DNA from: an uncultured Lachnospiraceae bacterium
GTDB taxonomy: Bacteria > Bacillota > Clostridia > Lachnospirales > Lachnospiraceae
Length of the DNA stretch: 7,446 nt
NCBI GenBank assembly: GCA_910584325.1
Contig: CAJTZH010000108.1
Coordinates: forward strand, 1-7,446
Direction of reading: 5' to 3'
In this document: positions 6,314-7,446 of the stretch, one piece after another
Position numbering within the stretch: position 1 is the first letter of the stretch
How the letters are laid out: the number at the start of each line of letters is the position of its first letter
Notes under the pieces: model-generated
The model's database searches: none
The model's input: the letters and a program-made list of their open reading frames with translations, nothing else
Told to the model about the DNA's origin: nothing
Position numbers and translations under genes: made by a program

Positions 6314-7321
6314 ATGTCAGAATTATTTTCGGAGGTTTATAACTGCTACTTTCAGGTTATCAAATCACTGATTGAAACCCAAAAATACATATCAAAACAA
6401 GAATTAACGTACCGCATTCAAAAGAGCGGTTTTGAAGAAAGCCTCCTAACGCTCCTTCCAAAACTCACCGAAAAAGGCTGGGGTTTTTACGAGAACAATA
6501 AAACCATGTTTTGTTCAAAACTTTCCACGGATTTTTACGTTCCTCTGACCAACCTCCAGAAGTCCTATCTGAAAGCAATTTTAATGGATGATAAAATTGC
6601 TCTTTTTCTGGATGATGACGAACTTACCGCAATCAATGCCGCCCTTGGCGACGTGACGCCGCTCTACCGCCCGGAGGATTTTTACTATTATGATCGGTTT
6701 GCCGACGGGGACGACTATCAAAATCCCATGTACAAAAAGCACTTCCGCATGATACAAAACGCCATCGAACGGCATCAATATCTGGATATCGCATATGAAT
6801 CGCGTTTCGGTCACCGGGTGCACCACTACTATCTGCCCTGCCGCCTGGAATATTCCATGAAAAACGATTGTTTCCGGCTTCTCGCGGTGAACCGGAATGT
6901 ACGGCGCAGCCAGAGGGTCGAGATTCTGAATTTAAGCCGCATCCGTGAAATTACTAAAAGCAGCGAAACAGCGGCACAGATTCCAAATATCAACCAGCTT
7001 TTGCGGCGTTCTTACTACAAAGAGCCTGTCCGCATTCTCATCAAAGACCGCCGCAACGCTTTAGAACGTGCCATGCTGCAATTTGCAAATTATGAGAAAA
7101 GTACGCGGAAAATCGATGACAATACCTACGAATGTTTGATTTACTATAATAAAAAGACCGAAACCGAGCTGCTGATTGAAATTTTGTCCTTTGGTCCGAT
7201 GATAAAAGTTGTGGGAAACGACGCGTTTGTGCGGCTTATCAAGGAGAGGCTTTCGCGGCAGGCAAAGTTTTTGAATTACTCTGAAAAAACAAAAGGAGAA
7301 CAAGACAATATCAACAGTTAA
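6314..7321 (+). CDS. WYL-domain protein, second of a tandem pair divergent from rtcB
   Basis: A predicted cytoplasmic regulator of 335 aa, paralogous in layout to the gene before it. The N-terminal part (about 5-70) is helical and probably a divergent helix-turn-helix (SKQELTYRIQKSGFEESLLTLL runs across 27-48 in total). A linker (about 75-135) contains YLKAILMDDKIALFLDDDEL. The WYL domain (about 138-215) shows YLDIAYESR, HHYYLPCRLEYS, CFRLLAVNR and EILNLSRIREI, the usual order of strands, with CFRLLAV at the position of the WYL triplet. The C-terminal WCX-like part (about 236-320) has VRILIKDRRNALERAMLQF and ends with IEILSFGPMIKVVG. It shares the promoter of the first gene and starts 3 nt after it. 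Two unequal WYL proteins made together recall the PafB-PafC heterodimer, so I infer that they act as one complex. Confidence 0.8.
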   Translation: MSELFSEVYNCYFQVIKSLIETQKYISKQELTYRIQKSGFEESLLTLLPKLTEKGWGFYENNKTMFCSKLSTDFYVPLTNLQKSYLKAILMDDKIALFLDDDELTAINAALGDVTPLYRPEDFYYYDRFADGDDYQNPMYKKHFRMIQNAIERHQYLDIAYESRFGHRVHHYYLPCRLEYSMKNDCFRLLAVNRNVRRSQRVEILNLSRIREITKSSETAAQIPNINQLLRRSYYKEPVRILIKDRRNALERAMLQFANYEKSTRKIDDNTYECLIYYNKKTETELLIEILSFGPMIKVVGNDAFVRLIKERLSRQAKFLNYSEKTKGEQDNINS

Positions 7322-7446
7322 AAAATACTGGCTGTTCGCACTGGCAGGCGTTTTTGCCGCCTCGCTTGATATGGGCGTCCGCCGTATCCGTTGTTCTGTT
7401 TTTTATGATTCCGGTCATAACTGCCCGCTCCAGATAAGGGTTTGTC
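7308..7446 (+). pseudogene. Possible decayed membrane-protein gene, cut by the window edge
   Basis: After the second WYL gene, an AAAAGGAG site (7291-7298) is followed at the right spacing by ATA (7308), not ATG. The frame from there begins ISTVKKYWLFALAGVFAASL, a basic start followed by a hydrophobic helix, as in a signal peptide or first membrane segment. From about 7370 this frame turns polar, while the +1 frame becomes hydrophobic (VSVVLFFMIPVIT) and stops at TAA 7435-7437. The pattern fits a gene with a lost start codon and a frameshift. I do not recognise the family, and the stretch could instead be non-coding. Confidence 0.3.

Noticed and set aside
7343..7361. GC-rich hairpin (GGC-a-GGC / GCC-GCC) as a terminator of the WYL operon
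   Set aside because: It has a bulge, a T-run in the loop rather than after the stem, and lies within a possibly coding stretch.

Overview
The window looks like chromosome from a Gram-positive, low-to-moderate GC anaerobe of the Clostridia, probably Lachnospiraceae. This is an inference from four things: a BceRS-type two-component system, strong AGGAGG-like ribosome binding sites with TATAAT-like promoters, a remnant of an Rpn-family nuclease gene of the kind common in gut Lachnospiraceae, and the WYL-regulator/RtcB neighbourhood. No database search was possible.

Layout. Five intact genes read leftward on the minus strand: rtcB (4929-3697), a YafY-type WYL regulator (3620-2724), a ClbS/DfsB-family protein (2648-2106), a BceR-like response regulator (2014-1343) and its BceS-like histidine kinase (1295-288). 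Beyond the kinase lies a broken Rpn nuclease fragment (272-54). Two tandem, translationally coupled WYL proteins (5075-6310 and 6314-7321) read rightward, divergent from rtcB across a 145-bp promoter region. The right edge holds what looks like a start-less, frame-broken membrane protein gene.

How the parts may work together. The most notable unit is rtcB (3'-phosphate/5'-OH RNA ligase) back to back with a WYL pair. The pair has the architecture of a two-subunit ligand-sensing regulator such as PafBC, so it may switch on RNA repair in response to nucleic-acid damage, taking the place of the RtcR activator used in E. coli. A second stress unit is the single-WYL YafY-type regulator followed by the ClbS-like gene. 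A perfect TGACA-n5-TGTCA palindrome sits just upstream of the clbS-like extended -10 promoter and is a good candidate operator. The two-component pair resembles antimicrobial-peptide sensing systems, but no BceAB transporter genes are visible where they are usually found.

No tRNA, rRNA, CRISPR array, complete insertion sequence or convincing intrinsic terminator was seen.
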